From CAYUNA01 sp047629355 (lineage in GTDB: Bacteria; Bacteroidota; Bacteroidia; Chitinophagales; Saprospiraceae): 59,055 nucleotides of DNA. The stretch is from NCBI GenBank assembly GCA_047629355.1, contig JBLHWU010000003.1:1-59055 (forward strand). The letters are read 5' to 3'. Position numbers and translations under genes: made by a program. Positions 18,910 to 28,295 of the stretch are shown here, one piece after another. How positions within the stretch are numbered: position 1 is the first letter of the stretch; every line of letters begins with the position of its first letter. Below the pieces are notes generated by a model. It searched no databases and was not told where the DNA came from. It worked only from the letters and a program-made list of their open reading frames with translations.

Positions 18910-18930
18910 TTTATTTTCTTTCACTAAAAT
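18910..18930 (+). promoter_or_regulatory. Conserved leader motif before TonB receptor 1
   Basis: TTTATTTTCTTTCACTAAAA is identical, over 21 nt including the next base, to 25366-25386 ahead of the second receptor, although the remaining leaders differ. It sits 10 nt before the start codon, where a ribosome-binding region would be. Confidence 0.55.
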
Positions 18931-18940
18931 GTTTTTTTAC

Positions 18941-21685
18941 ATGAAAAAATTTTCAACTCTGGTAATTTTTCTATTATTGGCTTTGCCGTCAATTATGACT
19001 GCGCAGACGCTTTCTGGTACAGTTACTGACGCAGATGGTCCATTAATTGGAGCAACAATTGCGGCAGCTGGCACTGGTACAGTTACTGACATTGATGGTA
19101 AATATTCTTTGAATATTAAGCCTGGCACTTATGCAGTAACGGTGTCTTACACCGGTTACATTTCACAAGACCAGGAGTGGTCTTTCGCTGCTGACGAAAA
19201 GAAAACTTGGGACATTGTTTTAGCTATAGATGCTATTAGCTTAGGCGATGTAGTGGTTGTTGGTACACGTACTGCGCCACGAACAAATACGACTTCTGCT
19301 TTGCCAGTTGATGTTTTCAAAGCATCTGATTTGATTAGCACTGGACAAGCGACATTTGACAAAGCATTGCAATACCGAGTGCCATCTTTTAATACGGTAC
19401 AAACGCCAGTAAATGATGCAACTTCTCTTTTAGACCCTTACGAAATTCGAAACATGGGACCATCGCGTACCTTGATTTTGATTAATGGTAAGCGTAAAAA
19501 CATGAGTGCTTTATTGTACACACAAACTTCTCCAGGTCGTGGTGAAACGGGTGCGGATATTTCTGCAATTCCAACTGACATGATCAAGCGAGTAGAAATC
19601 TTGCGTGATGGTGCATCTGCTCAGTATGGTTCTGATGCCATTGCGGGTGTAATGAACGTCATTTTGAAAGATGGTGTTGATGACGGTCGTATCACTTTGC
19701 GTACTGGTATCACTGCTGAAGGTGATGGTGAAATGGTTGGTGTTTCTTTGAACAATGGTGCAGAGTTGGGTAAAGGTGGCTTTATCCACTACGGCATTGA
19801 ATTACAAAAAACATTGGTGTCTAACCGTCCAGGTACGGTAAGTGCAGAAGGAGAAGCAGCAACTTTTGGTGCAGACATTGCAGATGTTGAATCATTTTTG
19901 GGTGCTTACCCAGATGCAAACAACATCAACGGTGCGCCAGAAAATGCTTCTATGAAATTTGCAGTTAACGCTGGCAAAAAAGTAAGTGAAGCAGGTACTG
20001 TTTATGGTAATGCAGCTTATATTTACAAAAAAGTAAATAGCTTTGCTAACTACCGTGTTCCTTACTGGAGAACAGTAGAGGATTTCCCTTACTTGGCTGA
20101 TTTCTTCCCTGATGGTCCAAATGGTGAGTACATTGGTTATGTGCCTACTTTTGAAGGTGACTTGATTGACTATAACGGTACAATTGGTTTCAAAAACGAG
20201 AGAAATGGTTGGATTACAGATGTTTCTTTCACCACTGGTGCAAACGAGCAGACGTATATCGTGAATAGCTCTCACAATCGTAATAGTACGCAAGTATTGA
20301 ATGCAGATGGTACAACTTCTAACAAGTACCGTGAAAACAGCCCAATTTCTTTTGATGTAGGAGGAACTCGTTTTTCTCACAATGTTGGTAACGTTGATGT
20401 GACTAAACGATTCACTGACAACTTTGCATTTGCAGTTGGTGGGGAGTTCCGTACAGAAGATTTTACCGTTATTGAAGGTATTGAGTCTTCTTATGAAGAT
20501 GGTGGTGCGGATTCATTTGCTGGTAATGATCCACGTAATTCTGGTAAATTTAACCGTTACAACTTCGGTGGTTACTTGGATTTGGCTTATGACATCAACG
20601 ATGATTTCTTGATTAATGGTACTATTCGTGCAGAAAACTATTCTGACTTTGGTGGTGCATTTGTTTACAAATTGAGCTCTCGTTACAAATTGGCAGACGA
20701 CAAAGTAACCATTCGTGGTTCGTTCTCTACTGGTTTCAAAGCACCAACTTTGCACCAGATTTATACACAAAAAGCACAATATAGCTTCGTACCTGGTGCA
20801 GGTATTCAAGTAGGTGGATTGATTAGCAATGTATCTCGGGAAGCACGTCTTTTGGGATTAGATCAATTAGATCCAGAAAATTCTACTAACATCACTATCG
20901 GTTTAGGTTTGCGTCCAACTTCACAGTTTAGCGTTACTTTAGATTACTACAACATTACTGTTGAAGATCGTATCATTTTGAGTTCAGAAATTAATCCAAC
21001 TGAGGCTGGAGATACTGCATTAGATGTGATTTTGAATGAGAACAACTTGGTTGATTTGTCTTTCTTTGCCAATGGTTTAGATTCTAAGACTTCTGGTATT
21101 GATATGGTAATGAGTTACCGCAACATCGAATTAGGTGCAGGTAAATTAAATACTAACTTGTCTGGTAACTATGTTATTCAGAATGAAAGAGATGGTAAAG
21201 TGAAAGATCCTCAATTGGTATCTGATGCTGGTCAATCTATCGTAAATAATACTCAGGAAGCTTTGTTCTTTACGTCTCGTCCAGAGTTCAAAATTATCTT
21301 GGGTTTGGAATATGAAATGGGTAAATTCATCTTTTCTTTGAATAATACTGTTTTTGGTCCAACTACTTTCTTTAATGACGGTTTGACTGAAGGTATGCAC
21401 ACAGAATTTAAAACTAAAATCGTTACTGATTTGGGTATTACTTTCAACGCAAACGAACACATCACGATTGGTTTGAACATCAACAACTTGTTGAACGTAT
21501 TGCCAGAATGGGAATTCGTAGCGGATAATGCTATCGGTGAAGCAACATTGAATGATGCTGCTGCTGTTAAAGTAATTTCTGATGCGATTACTTTTAACCA
21601 ACGTTATTCTCAAATGACTTACGATGGTTACCACTTTAGCCAGTTGGGAACTCTGTTCGCAGCTTCTTTGAGCTATAAGTTCTAA
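18941..21685 (+). CDS. TonB-dependent outer-membrane receptor (carboxypeptidase-like N-domain)
   Basis: A 914-residue receptor. Signal peptide ends ..PSIMTAQ. A CarboxypepD_reg-like domain follows (TLSGTVTDADGPLIGATIAA..YTGYISQDQ). The plug domain contains VVVGTRTAPRTNTTSALPVDVF and VEILRDGASAQYGSDAIAGVMNVILK. The rest is a 22-strand barrel ending in SLSYKF, with the aromatic terminal residue needed for Bam insertion. Ligand unknown. ATG 18941 is preferred over 18929 because its distance from the leader motif equals that in the second receptor. Codon use is strongly biased to GGT/CGT/TCT, suggesting high expression. It is about 50% alike by eye to the gene at 25396, and no SusD-like partner is adjacent. 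Confidence 0.9.
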   Translation: MKKFSTLVIFLLLALPSIMTAQTLSGTVTDADGPLIGATIAAAGTGTVTDIDGKYSLNIKPGTYAVTVSYTGYISQDQEWSFAADEKKTWDIVLAIDAISLGDVVVVGTRTAPRTNTTSALPVDVFKASDLISTGQATFDKALQYRVPSFNTVQTPVNDATSLLDPYEIRNMGPSRTLILINGKRKNMSALLYTQTSPGRGETGADISAIPTDMIKRVEILRDGASAQYGSDAIAGVMNVILKDGVDDGRITLRTGITAEGDGEMVGVSLNNGAELGKGGFIHYGIELQKTLVSNRPGTVSAEGEAATFGADIADVESFLGAYPDANNINGAPENASMKFAVNAGKKVSEAGTVYGNAAYIYKKVNSFANYRVPYWRTVEDFPYLADFFPDGPNGEYIGYVPTFEGDLIDYNGTIGFKNERNGWITDVSFTTGANEQTYIVNSSHNRNSTQVLNADGTTSNKYRENSPISFDVGGTRFSHNVGNVDVTKRFTDNFAFAVGGEFRTEDFTVIEGIESSYEDGGADSFAGNDPRNSGKFNRYNFGGYLDLAYDINDDFLINGTIRAENYSDFGGAFVYKLSSRYKLADDKVTIRGSFSTGFKAPTLHQIYTQKAQYSFVPGAGIQVGGLISNVSREARLLGLDQLDPENSTNITIGLGLRPTSQFSVTLDYYNITVEDRIILSSEINPTEAGDTALDVILNENNLVDLSFFANGLDSKTSGIDMVMSYRNIELGAGKLNTNLSGNYVIQNERDGKVKDPQLVSDAGQSIVNNTQEALFFTSRPEFKIILGLEYEMGKFIFSLNNTVFGPTTFFNDGLTEGMHTEFKTKIVTDLGITFNANEHITIGLNINNLLNVLPEWEFVADNAIGEATLNDAAAVKVISDAITFNQRYSQMTYDGYHFSQLGTLFAASLSYKF

Positions 21686-21772
21686 GGATAGGGCGTATGA
21701 TTGATGGCTTATGGCGTACAGAAAGGTAGAAAATAATTTACCTTAACGTCAAAAGTCATAATCTAAGCTTTT

Positions 21773-21818
21773 AAAAACAGGGGCATTCCTTTATTGGGGG
21801 GTGTCCCTGTTTTTTTTA
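21773..21818 (+). terminator. Terminator after TonB receptor 1
   Basis: AAAAACAGGGGCA pairs with TGTCCCTGTTTTT (21802-21814), followed by a T run. The terminator after the second receptor uses the same design. Confidence 0.75.
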
Positions 21819-21913
21819 TTTTTTTAATAAAATCGAACAAACACTAAGTTGCCGTCGTTATCATTTGACTTGGGTTTATTCCCGTTTATCATTTTAATAA
21901 AAAACTAAGGAAT

Positions 21914-22321
21914 ATGAAAAAATTTGTAGGTTTGTTTTTACTGTTTACGTTGGCAATGATGCCACAACTTTCGTTTGCTGCTTTAGCACCTACTGTAGCA
22001 AAAACAGCTACTATTGCAACCTCTGTAGTGACCGATGCAAGTGACAGCTCAGTCGCACTTAGCAAAAAAGAGCGCAAAGCTATGAAAAAAGCTAAGCGGG
22101 CAGAACGCAAGAGCTTTAAGCAAAAAATCAAAAATGTTTTTAAGAAAATTAAGTCGGATGTAAGTTTATTACTACTCGTTCTCATCACGGTTTTGATACC
22201 TTTTTTGGGCGTTTACTTATACGAAGGTGATTTGACCAATCGTTTTTGGATTTCACTGGTGCTGACGTTGTTGTTTTATTTTCCAGGTTTGATTTATTCC
22301 TTGATTGTTATTTTGGAATAA
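21914..22321 (+). CDS. Membrane protein with signal peptide and C-terminal Pmp3/YqaE-like domain
   Basis: A 135-residue protein. An N-terminal signal peptide (MKKFVGLFLLFTLAMMPQLSFAA) is followed by a low-complexity linker, a very basic stretch (KKERKAMKKAKRAERKSFKQ), then two TM helices. The latter, LLLLVLITVLIPFLGVYLYE and NRFWISLVLTLLFYFPGLIY, match the Pmp3/YqaE (UPF0057) small membrane protein family, which influences membrane potential under stress. Usual members are ~55 residues; the extended N-terminus is common in Bacteroidota. The exact function is not established. Monocistronic. Confidence 0.8.
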   Translation: MKKFVGLFLLFTLAMMPQLSFAALAPTVAKTATIATSVVTDASDSSVALSKKERKAMKKAKRAERKSFKQKIKNVFKKIKSDVSLLLLVLITVLIPFLGVYLYEGDLTNRFWISLVLTLLFYFPGLIYSLIVILE

Positions 22322-22431
22322 TTGAATACGGTTCTCCATTTGGTTTGAGGTTTTATTTATAGCTGTTTTTTTAGCTGAATAAGGGTTAATTTGCTTAGAA
22401 AATAACCTTAAATCTTAGTTTTAAGTAACAC

Positions 22432-22658
22432 GAGGTAATTTTTTCGGTAAAATCTTGTCTAAAAATTTTATCGAATTAATTGCTACGAGTTACTTAGGAA
22501 CGCGGAATAAATAAATGCAGATTTCTGGGAGTGAGGTTTTGTTCTCCTTTTTTGCTTTAAAAGTGCGATTTATGTTGATATAATGAGCATTTTTAAAGTA
22601 AAAAATGAGGATCAAATATCCTGTCAGGAATCTGCATTTATTTAATTCGCGTTCCTTA
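22432..22658. repeat. Two-element chain D3-B2 separated by one TTA
   Basis: The order is TAA, D3 core (22435-22493, 59 bp, GTAACACGAGGTAATT../..AATTGCTACGAGTTAC), TTA (22494-22496), B2 core (22497-22655, GGAACGCGGAATAAATAAAT../..TTTAATTCGCGTTCC), TTA. D3 is a short version lacking most of the centre of D1/D2. The B2 ends match the half copy at 6243 and the end at 58117. Just downstream, AAGTTTACTAAACTT repeats form another palindrome (about 22665-22695). No gene lies in 22322-22741. Confidence 0.7.
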
Positions 22659-22741
22659 TGTCAAGTTTACTAAACTTTTAAAGTTTAGTAAACTGAATAG
22701 CAGTTTCCAAAATTAAAAGGTCAAATAACTGAGGCTTTCGC

Positions 22742-23701
22742 CTAATTTTCCAAAGCAGACCAACTACTTTCCGCCTTTTTATTGTCAAAAAAATCCGCAT
22801 TGGTCAAATATTTCTTTTCAGAAAAATCCTCCTTAAAATTGCAGATAAAATCTTTGATGTACTTTTTATGCGCATCCACTTTTCGAATAACTAGATAATG
22901 CGTTCGTTTCACACCTTGATTTCCAATTTGTTTAAAAACAATATTCTCCGATAACTTAAAAGACTTTATTTTCCAACGCGGAACACAGAAAATTCCCATA
23001 TTCGCACTAACCATTTCCAAGGCAACTTCTGTCAAAGGAAATGCCGAAATATTTTTAGGCGTAATGTTGTGATGACTCAAATAATGGCAGTGAATTGATA
23101 CCGTTTCCAAAGGAAAAGAATGAATAATGATGGGCGCATCTTCAAAATGTTCCGCTTCTAAATAAGGCAGTTGATTCAATGGATTTTCATGGTGCATAAG
23201 TGCGAAAATCTCATCGTTGAAAATCTCAATACAAGTCAAAGAATCGTCCTCGGGTTTGGTCGTCACGATGGCAATATCGATGTCCTCTGCTACCAAGTTT
23301 TTAATTGGATTATACGTTGACCCAAACCGCAAGTCTACTTTGATTTTAGGATATAAAACACCCATTTTTTGCACAAAGCCAGAAAGTCCTTGATAAAAGG
23401 AGTAGCATTCTGTTCCCACATTGATGTCGCCCACCGAACCCGTTCTAATCTTCTCAATTTTCTTCAAGCCCTTTTCCATCTGTTCCAATACTTCGATACT
23501 CAATTTATAAAATTCAGTCCCTTCTTCGGTCAATTCCCATTGCTGCCGCTTTCTCAAAAAGACTTTAAACCCAAGTCCTTCCTCCAATTCTTTTAATTGG
23601 TGACTCAAGGCGGATTGCGTCAGAAAGAGCTTCTTAGTCGAGTTGACCAAGCTACCTTCTTCTACAATTGTTTTGATTAATTTAAAGTACTTAATTTCCA
23701 T
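22742..23701 (-). CDS. LysR-family transcriptional regulator
   Basis: A 319-residue DNA-binding regulator. The N-terminal winged helix-turn-helix (MEIKYFKLIKTIVEEGSLVNSTKKLFLTQSALSHQLKELEE) is typical of LysR proteins. Residues ~90-290 form the periplasmic-binding-protein-like effector domain (VDLRFGSTYNPIKNLVAEDIDIAIVTTKPED). MetR-like features are visible but the effector is unknown. It lies downstream of, and in the same direction as, the methyltransferase, separated by a strong palindrome, so co-transcription is doubtful. Confidence 0.88.
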   Translation of the reverse strand: MEIKYFKLIKTIVEEGSLVNSTKKLFLTQSALSHQLKELEEGLGFKVFLRKRQQWELTEEGTEFYKLSIEVLEQMEKGLKKIEKIRTGSVGDINVGTECYSFYQGLSGFVQKMGVLYPKIKVDLRFGSTYNPIKNLVAEDIDIAIVTTKPEDDSLTCIEIFNDEIFALMHHENPLNQLPYLEAEHFEDAPIIIHSFPLETVSIHCHYLSHHNITPKNISAFPLTEVALEMVSANMGIFCVPRWKIKSFKLSENIVFKQIGNQGVKRTHYLVIRKVDAHKKYIKDFICNFKEDFSEKKYLTNADFFDNKKAESSWSALEN

Positions 23702-23765
23702 GATGCAAAGTTAGGTTAAAAAGGAATACACAAAATTGAAAAGATTTCAAGTAGGGTATAGATTT

Positions 23766-23811
23766 TTTCATTTTAGAACGGTGGACTTCAGTCCACCGTT
23801 CTAAAATGAAA
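23766..23811. terminator. Perfect 21-bp palindrome between methyltransferase and LysR gene
   Basis: Arms 23766-23786 and 23791-23811 are exactly complementary around loop TTCA (TAGAACGGTGGAC..GTCCACCGTTCTA). It starts 18 bp after the methyltransferase stop, a position fitting a terminator, but it also looks like a REP unit. Confidence 0.55.
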
Positions 23812-23828
23812 GTGTTACGTCAATACAT

Positions 23829-24611
23829 TTAAACACCACAAGTAGTAGTCAATTTCTGTTCTCCAAAATTATTCGTTTTCATCGCCACAAATACCAAGGT
23901 GTCAAACATATACGCTGGCTTATCAATCACTTCTAAAATCTCAAAACCCGTCATTTTTAAAAGAATTTCTATATCGTTTCTGGTAAAAGCCCGAACGGAT
24001 GAATCATCTTTTCCAAGTAAAATATCTTTCCCATTTTCTTTTTTGTAAAAAGTTGACAGCCAATTATATATCCAACTTTGAGCATTCTTATCTACGGATA
24101 ATTCACTATCTCTAAAATATTCAATACCTCCAAAAATAGCCGTATGCCGTAGCTTCTTTCCGTGATAAATAGTTGGAATGAACCGATTCGCATCCACTAC
24201 ATCAAAGCAAAAAATCCCACCGGTTTTTAAATTTTTATAAACAGACTCAAAGGTCGCTTCCACCTCTGAATTTTCAACCATATAACTCAATGATCGCGCA
24301 GTTATCAACGCGCTATGAACTTGGTTTTTCAAAGAAAATGCTCGCATATCACCTTGTAAAAATTGTCCTTCTGGAAATTTTTCTTTCGCAATTTGCAACA
24401 TGTTTTTACTAAAATCTAGTCCAAAATAATTGAAATTTTGCTTGGAAAAACGGTGTGCTAAATTACCTGTGCCGCAGCCGATTTCGACCACACTTTGGCA
24501 TTGATATTTTCGTAAAATTTGGGAATAGAACACAAACTCTTCTTCGTAGTCGATGAAGGTTTGGTACATGGCTTCGTATATTTGGGAAAGGCAAGTGTAA
24601 AGGTCGGTCAT
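23829..24611 (-). CDS. Class I SAM-dependent methyltransferase
   Basis: A 260-residue cytosolic enzyme. Motif I is VVEIGCGTGNLAHRF (about 41-55), motif II GLDFSKNMLQIAKEKFP, and motif III region LQGDMRAFSL. The remaining part (GGIFCFDVVDANRFIPTIYHGKKLRHTAIF) matches small-molecule methyltransferases of the Methyltransf_25/11 type. The substrate is not recognisable. The gap upstream (24612-24880) shows no gene. Confidence 0.85.
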   Translation of the reverse strand: MTDLYTCLSQIYEAMYQTFIDYEEEFVFYSQILRKYQCQSVVEIGCGTGNLAHRFSKQNFNYFGLDFSKNMLQIAKEKFPEGQFLQGDMRAFSLKNQVHSALITARSLSYMVENSEVEATFESVYKNLKTGGIFCFDVVDANRFIPTIYHGKKLRHTAIFGGIEYFRDSELSVDKNAQSWIYNWLSTFYKKENGKDILLGKDDSSVRAFTRNDIEILLKMTGFEILEVIDKPAYMFDTLVFVAMKTNNFGEQKLTTTCGV

Positions 24612-24962
24612 TATATTATTGTTTAAGGTGAGTTTTGGATAATAAGAACGGGGAATATCTATTAGGCTTCATTTGGTTGACAGCAGTCGGTGTGCTCTGC
24701 GAAAAAAAACCAGAATAAAGGCTATTAAATCTACTTATTTTCCCTACTCCGCATTCGCATTTTTTCAAATCGTATGCTAACTATTTTTCTAAAAAAACCG
24801 AACATTCGAAGTGCAAAAATAAGCTAAACTTAGCTAAAGTTCGAGGTTATTTCACACACATTTATTTCCAACTCTCTTAAGGACTTATTATTTTACCGTT
24901 ACTTAACTAATTGTCAATTTAAAATTAAAGTATTATTTTTTTCTTCGTGACTGAAATTTTGC

Positions 24963-24970
24963 TACATTTG
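24963..24970 (+). promoter_or_regulatory. -7 box of the second TonB receptor; start of a ~420-nt leader
   Basis: TACATTTG matches TAnnTTTG. The start codon follows 426 bp later. Just upstream (24886-24902) lies a solitary right end of family A (ATTTTACCGTTAC-TTA). Nothing else is visible in 24612-25395 apart from the leader motif at 25366. Confidence 0.45.
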
Positions 24971-25365
24971 CTTAAGAAATATAAAATTGACTTTTAGTAT
25001 GTAGGTGAAATATTGTTTTAATATTGTTTTTTTTAAGAATTATAGATTTTAGGTTTCCCATAAAATAAAATTTATTGTTAGGAAGTCGAATCTAAATGGA
25101 AGTAACTACTTGCAGTTATTTTTAGAACTTCTTATTTGATATTCACTGAAAAAAGAAGTGCTGGTTAAAATCCAATTATACCAGTTAAGGATTAATAAAA
25201 CCATTTTTTTAGAGCAAAAAATCAATAAAAAATACAAACAATACAAGCCATATTTTAAATAGACACAAATACACAAACAAGAAATTTATTTCAAAATAGG
25301 TAACTTAATTCTGGGTTTTTAGGTTGATACTTTCGTGTCTACTATTGCTTATTTATTTTACCTAG

Positions 25366-25386
25366 TTTATTTTCTTTCACTAAAAT
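25366..25386 (+). promoter_or_regulatory. Conserved leader motif before TonB receptor 2
   Basis: Identical over 21 nt to 18910-18930. It is followed 9 nt later by the start codon. It contains TTTCTTTCAC rather than a purine-rich Shine-Dalgarno, so it may bind a regulator or form structure. Confidence 0.55.
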
Positions 25387-25395
25387 TATACTTAT

Positions 25396-28164
25396 ATGAA
25401 ATCTTTTTTATCAATTACATTACTATTATTATTTGGTGTTAGTTCCTCTTTTGCACAGCGAACTATCACGGGCATAGTCAGCTCGCCTGACGGACCTTTA
25501 ATTGGAGCATCCGTCGAGGCAAAAGGTTCTAGTGTTGGGTCAGTGACAGATATTGATGGCAAATATTCGCTTATCGTTGGAAACAATGTTAAAGTTTTGG
25601 TCATTTCGTACATTGGATACGCTACGACAGAAATAGAACTAGGGGCTTCTAATGAGGTCAATGTTAACCTTGCTCAAGGGGCTTTATTGGACGAGATTGT
25701 GGTCACAGGGTCTAGAAGTGCAGGTCGTACTAAATTGGAAAGTGCCGTTCCTGTTGATGTGATAGATTTAGGTCCATTGGTAGCTGCTGGTGCACAGACG
25801 GATATTAATCAAATTTTGAATTACGTCGCTCCTTCTTTTACGTCCAACAGTCAAACTATTTCTGATGGTACAGACCACATTGCTCCTGCCTCTTTGCGTG
25901 GCTTGGGACCTGACCAAGTGTTGGTTTTAATTAATGGCAAACGCCGCCACAAAACCTCTTTGGTTAATGTAAATGGTACTTTTGGACGTGGAAATGTGGG
26001 GACAGACATGAGTACTATTCCTGTTGCTGCTATTGAGAAAATTGAAATCTTACGAGATGGAGCTTCTGCTCAATATGGTTCTGATGCCATAGCGGGGGTT
26101 ATCAATATTATCTTAAAAAAGACACCAGGTTTAAGTTTTACGACGAGTGCTGGTGGCTATATGTCGGGCGAGATTCCAGAACAAGACGGAACAATGGATG
26201 GTCAAAAAGTGGTATTGACTGCTAATTATGGTATTCCTCTTGGAGACGAAGGTGGTTTTATGAGTTTGACCGGAAGTTTTGACAATCGTGAATACACCAA
26301 TCGGATGAAAGAATGGCGAGGTAGTATTTTTAGCGGCTATAATGATCCTAATTATGTGGGTGCAGCTGATGATAATATTACAGACCAAGAACTGATTCGA
26401 CGTGGCTTGGAACGTAGCGATTTCAATATGCGCGTAGGACAATCTGCTTTGCGAAACGGAGGATTTATGTTAAACGCCGCACTACCAGTTGCTGAAAACA
26501 CTGAAGTTTATGCCTTTGGTGGTTTAAATTACCGAAGAGGACAGGCAACAGGTTTTTACCGATTACCGAATCAGTCTCGTACGGTGATTGATATTTATCC
26601 AAATGGCTTTTTACCAGAAATTAATTCAAATATCCAAGACCAATCTTTTTCTATTGGAATGCGGAGTAAGGTAAGTGATTGGAATGTAGATTTGAGCAAT
26701 ACTTACGGAAAAAATAGTTTTAACTATTTCATTAGCAATACCTTGAATGCTTCTATGGGGTCAGCTTCTCCAACTAGTTTTAATGCAGGTGGATTTTCTT
26801 ATTCAGAAAACACTTCTAACTTAGACATCAGCCGCTATTATGAGGAAGTAATGTCTGGATTTAACATAGGATTTGGTGCAGAATACCGACTGGAAAACTA
26901 CCAAATCAACGCAGGGGAAGAAGCATCATATACCAATTATGGATTAGCTAGTTACTTGGTTAGTAATAATGGCGATTCTACATTGGTTAATGATTTTTCT
27001 GGACCAGTGAGTACTGTTTTTGATGAATTAGGACGAGCGCGACCAGGTGGTTCGCAGGTTTTCCCTGGGTTTGCACCACGGAATGAAGTAAATGCTTTCA
27101 GAAATGCTATTGGTGTTTACGTGGATGCAGAATTGGACTTGACTGACAAGTTTTTAGTAGGTCTTGCAGCTCGATTTGAAGATTATAGCGATTTCGGTTC
27201 TACCATTAATGGGAAGGCATCCGCTAGATATAAAGTGACTAGCAACTCCTCTTTACGGGGAGCTTATAGCACAGGATTTCGAGCACCTGCTTTGCATCAG
27301 TTAAATTATAACTCAACTTCTACCTTGTTTGTAGATGGTATTCCAAGTGAGGTAGGAACGTTTTCTAACGATAGCCGACCGGCTCAATTATTAGGTATTG
27401 ATCAGTTAAAAGAAGAAAAATCAAATAATTTGAGTGTCGGTTTTACTACACGTATTCCTGATGCCAATATGACATTGAGTATTGATGGTTATTTGGTAAA
27501 TATTGAGGACAGAATCGTTTTAACGGGGCAGTTTAAAGGTGATAATGGTCCAGATGCAACGGAACAAGACCAAGAAATTTTCCAATTATTGCAACAAGCA
27601 AATGCTACTTCTGCTACGTTTTTTGCTAATGCAGTGGATTCAGAAACGAAAGGAATTGATGTGGTAGCAACTTGGTTTAAATCTTTCAATACTAATAATC
27701 GTTTAGATGTAACTTTGGCGGGTACTTTTTCCGAAACAGAATTGAGTGATGTCAAAACAAATGAAACATTGCAGGGGAAAGAAGACACTTTCTTTGACGA
27801 AACAAGCCGAATATTTTTGGAGGATGCTGTTCCAAACACTAAAGTTAATTTGACGTTGAATTATAAAACTGGTGATTTGGGAATAATGCTTCGAAATGTT
27901 TATTTTGGAGAAGTAATGGAAGCGACTAATAACATGGATAATCAGCAAAATTTTGGTGCAAAAATCGTAACAGATTTGAGTGTTTACTATAATTTTACAC
28001 CTAAATTTAGAGTCACCATTGGTTCTAATAACTTGTTGGATGTTTATCCAGATTCAGCAATCGAAGCGAATCAGAGTAGCGGACGGTTTTTGTACTCTCG
28101 ACGATCGCAACAGTTTGGTGCAAATGGTCGATTTATCTTTGCACGGATAGGGTTTACGTTGTAA
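25396..28164 (+). CDS. TonB-dependent outer-membrane receptor, paralogue of the 18941 gene
   Basis: A 922-residue receptor with signal peptide (LLLLFGVSSSFAQ), CarboxypepD_reg-like domain (RTITGIVSSPDGPLIGASVEA..YIGYATTEIEL), plug domain (VVTGSRSAGRTKLESAVPVDVI, IEILRDGASAQYGSDAIAGVINIILKK) and barrel ending in ARIGFTL. Its plug and mid-barrel strands align with receptor 1 (LRGAYSTGFRAPALHQLNY versus IRGSFSTGFKAPTLHQIYT). Codon use is less biased than in receptor 1, so expression is probably lower. The substrate is unknown and there is no adjacent binding lipoprotein. Confidence 0.9.
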   Translation: MKSFLSITLLLLFGVSSSFAQRTITGIVSSPDGPLIGASVEAKGSSVGSVTDIDGKYSLIVGNNVKVLVISYIGYATTEIELGASNEVNVNLAQGALLDEIVVTGSRSAGRTKLESAVPVDVIDLGPLVAAGAQTDINQILNYVAPSFTSNSQTISDGTDHIAPASLRGLGPDQVLVLINGKRRHKTSLVNVNGTFGRGNVGTDMSTIPVAAIEKIEILRDGASAQYGSDAIAGVINIILKKTPGLSFTTSAGGYMSGEIPEQDGTMDGQKVVLTANYGIPLGDEGGFMSLTGSFDNREYTNRMKEWRGSIFSGYNDPNYVGAADDNITDQELIRRGLERSDFNMRVGQSALRNGGFMLNAALPVAENTEVYAFGGLNYRRGQATGFYRLPNQSRTVIDIYPNGFLPEINSNIQDQSFSIGMRSKVSDWNVDLSNTYGKNSFNYFISNTLNASMGSASPTSFNAGGFSYSENTSNLDISRYYEEVMSGFNIGFGAEYRLENYQINAGEEASYTNYGLASYLVSNNGDSTLVNDFSGPVSTVFDELGRARPGGSQVFPGFAPRNEVNAFRNAIGVYVDAELDLTDKFLVGLAARFEDYSDFGSTINGKASARYKVTSNSSLRGAYSTGFRAPALHQLNYNSTSTLFVDGIPSEVGTFSNDSRPAQLLGIDQLKEEKSNNLSVGFTTRIPDANMTLSIDGYLVNIEDRIVLTGQFKGDNGPDATEQDQEIFQLLQQANATSATFFANAVDSETKGIDVVATWFKSFNTNNRLDVTLAGTFSETELSDVKTNETLQGKEDTFFDETSRIFLEDAVPNTKVNLTLNYKTGDLGIMLRNVYFGEVMEATNNMDNQQNFGAKIVTDLSVYYNFTPKFRVTIGSNNLLDVYPDSAIEANQSSGRFLYSRRSQQFGANGRFIFARIGFTL

Positions 28165-28205
28165 AACGTAAGACATTTAAAGTTTCCTAAAAAAAATAGG
28201 AAAAA

Positions 28206-28246
28206 ACGGGGTCATTCTTTAATTAGGATGACCCTGTCTTGTTTTT
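28206..28246 (+). terminator. Terminator after TonB receptor 2
   Basis: ACGGGGTCAT pairs with ATGACCCTGT (28228-28237), followed by CTTGTTTTT. It mirrors the terminator after receptor 1. Confidence 0.7.
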
Positions 28247-28295
28247 AGAACCGATGAGAAAGTCACTTTTTGGATTTCATCAAGGGTACGGAAAA

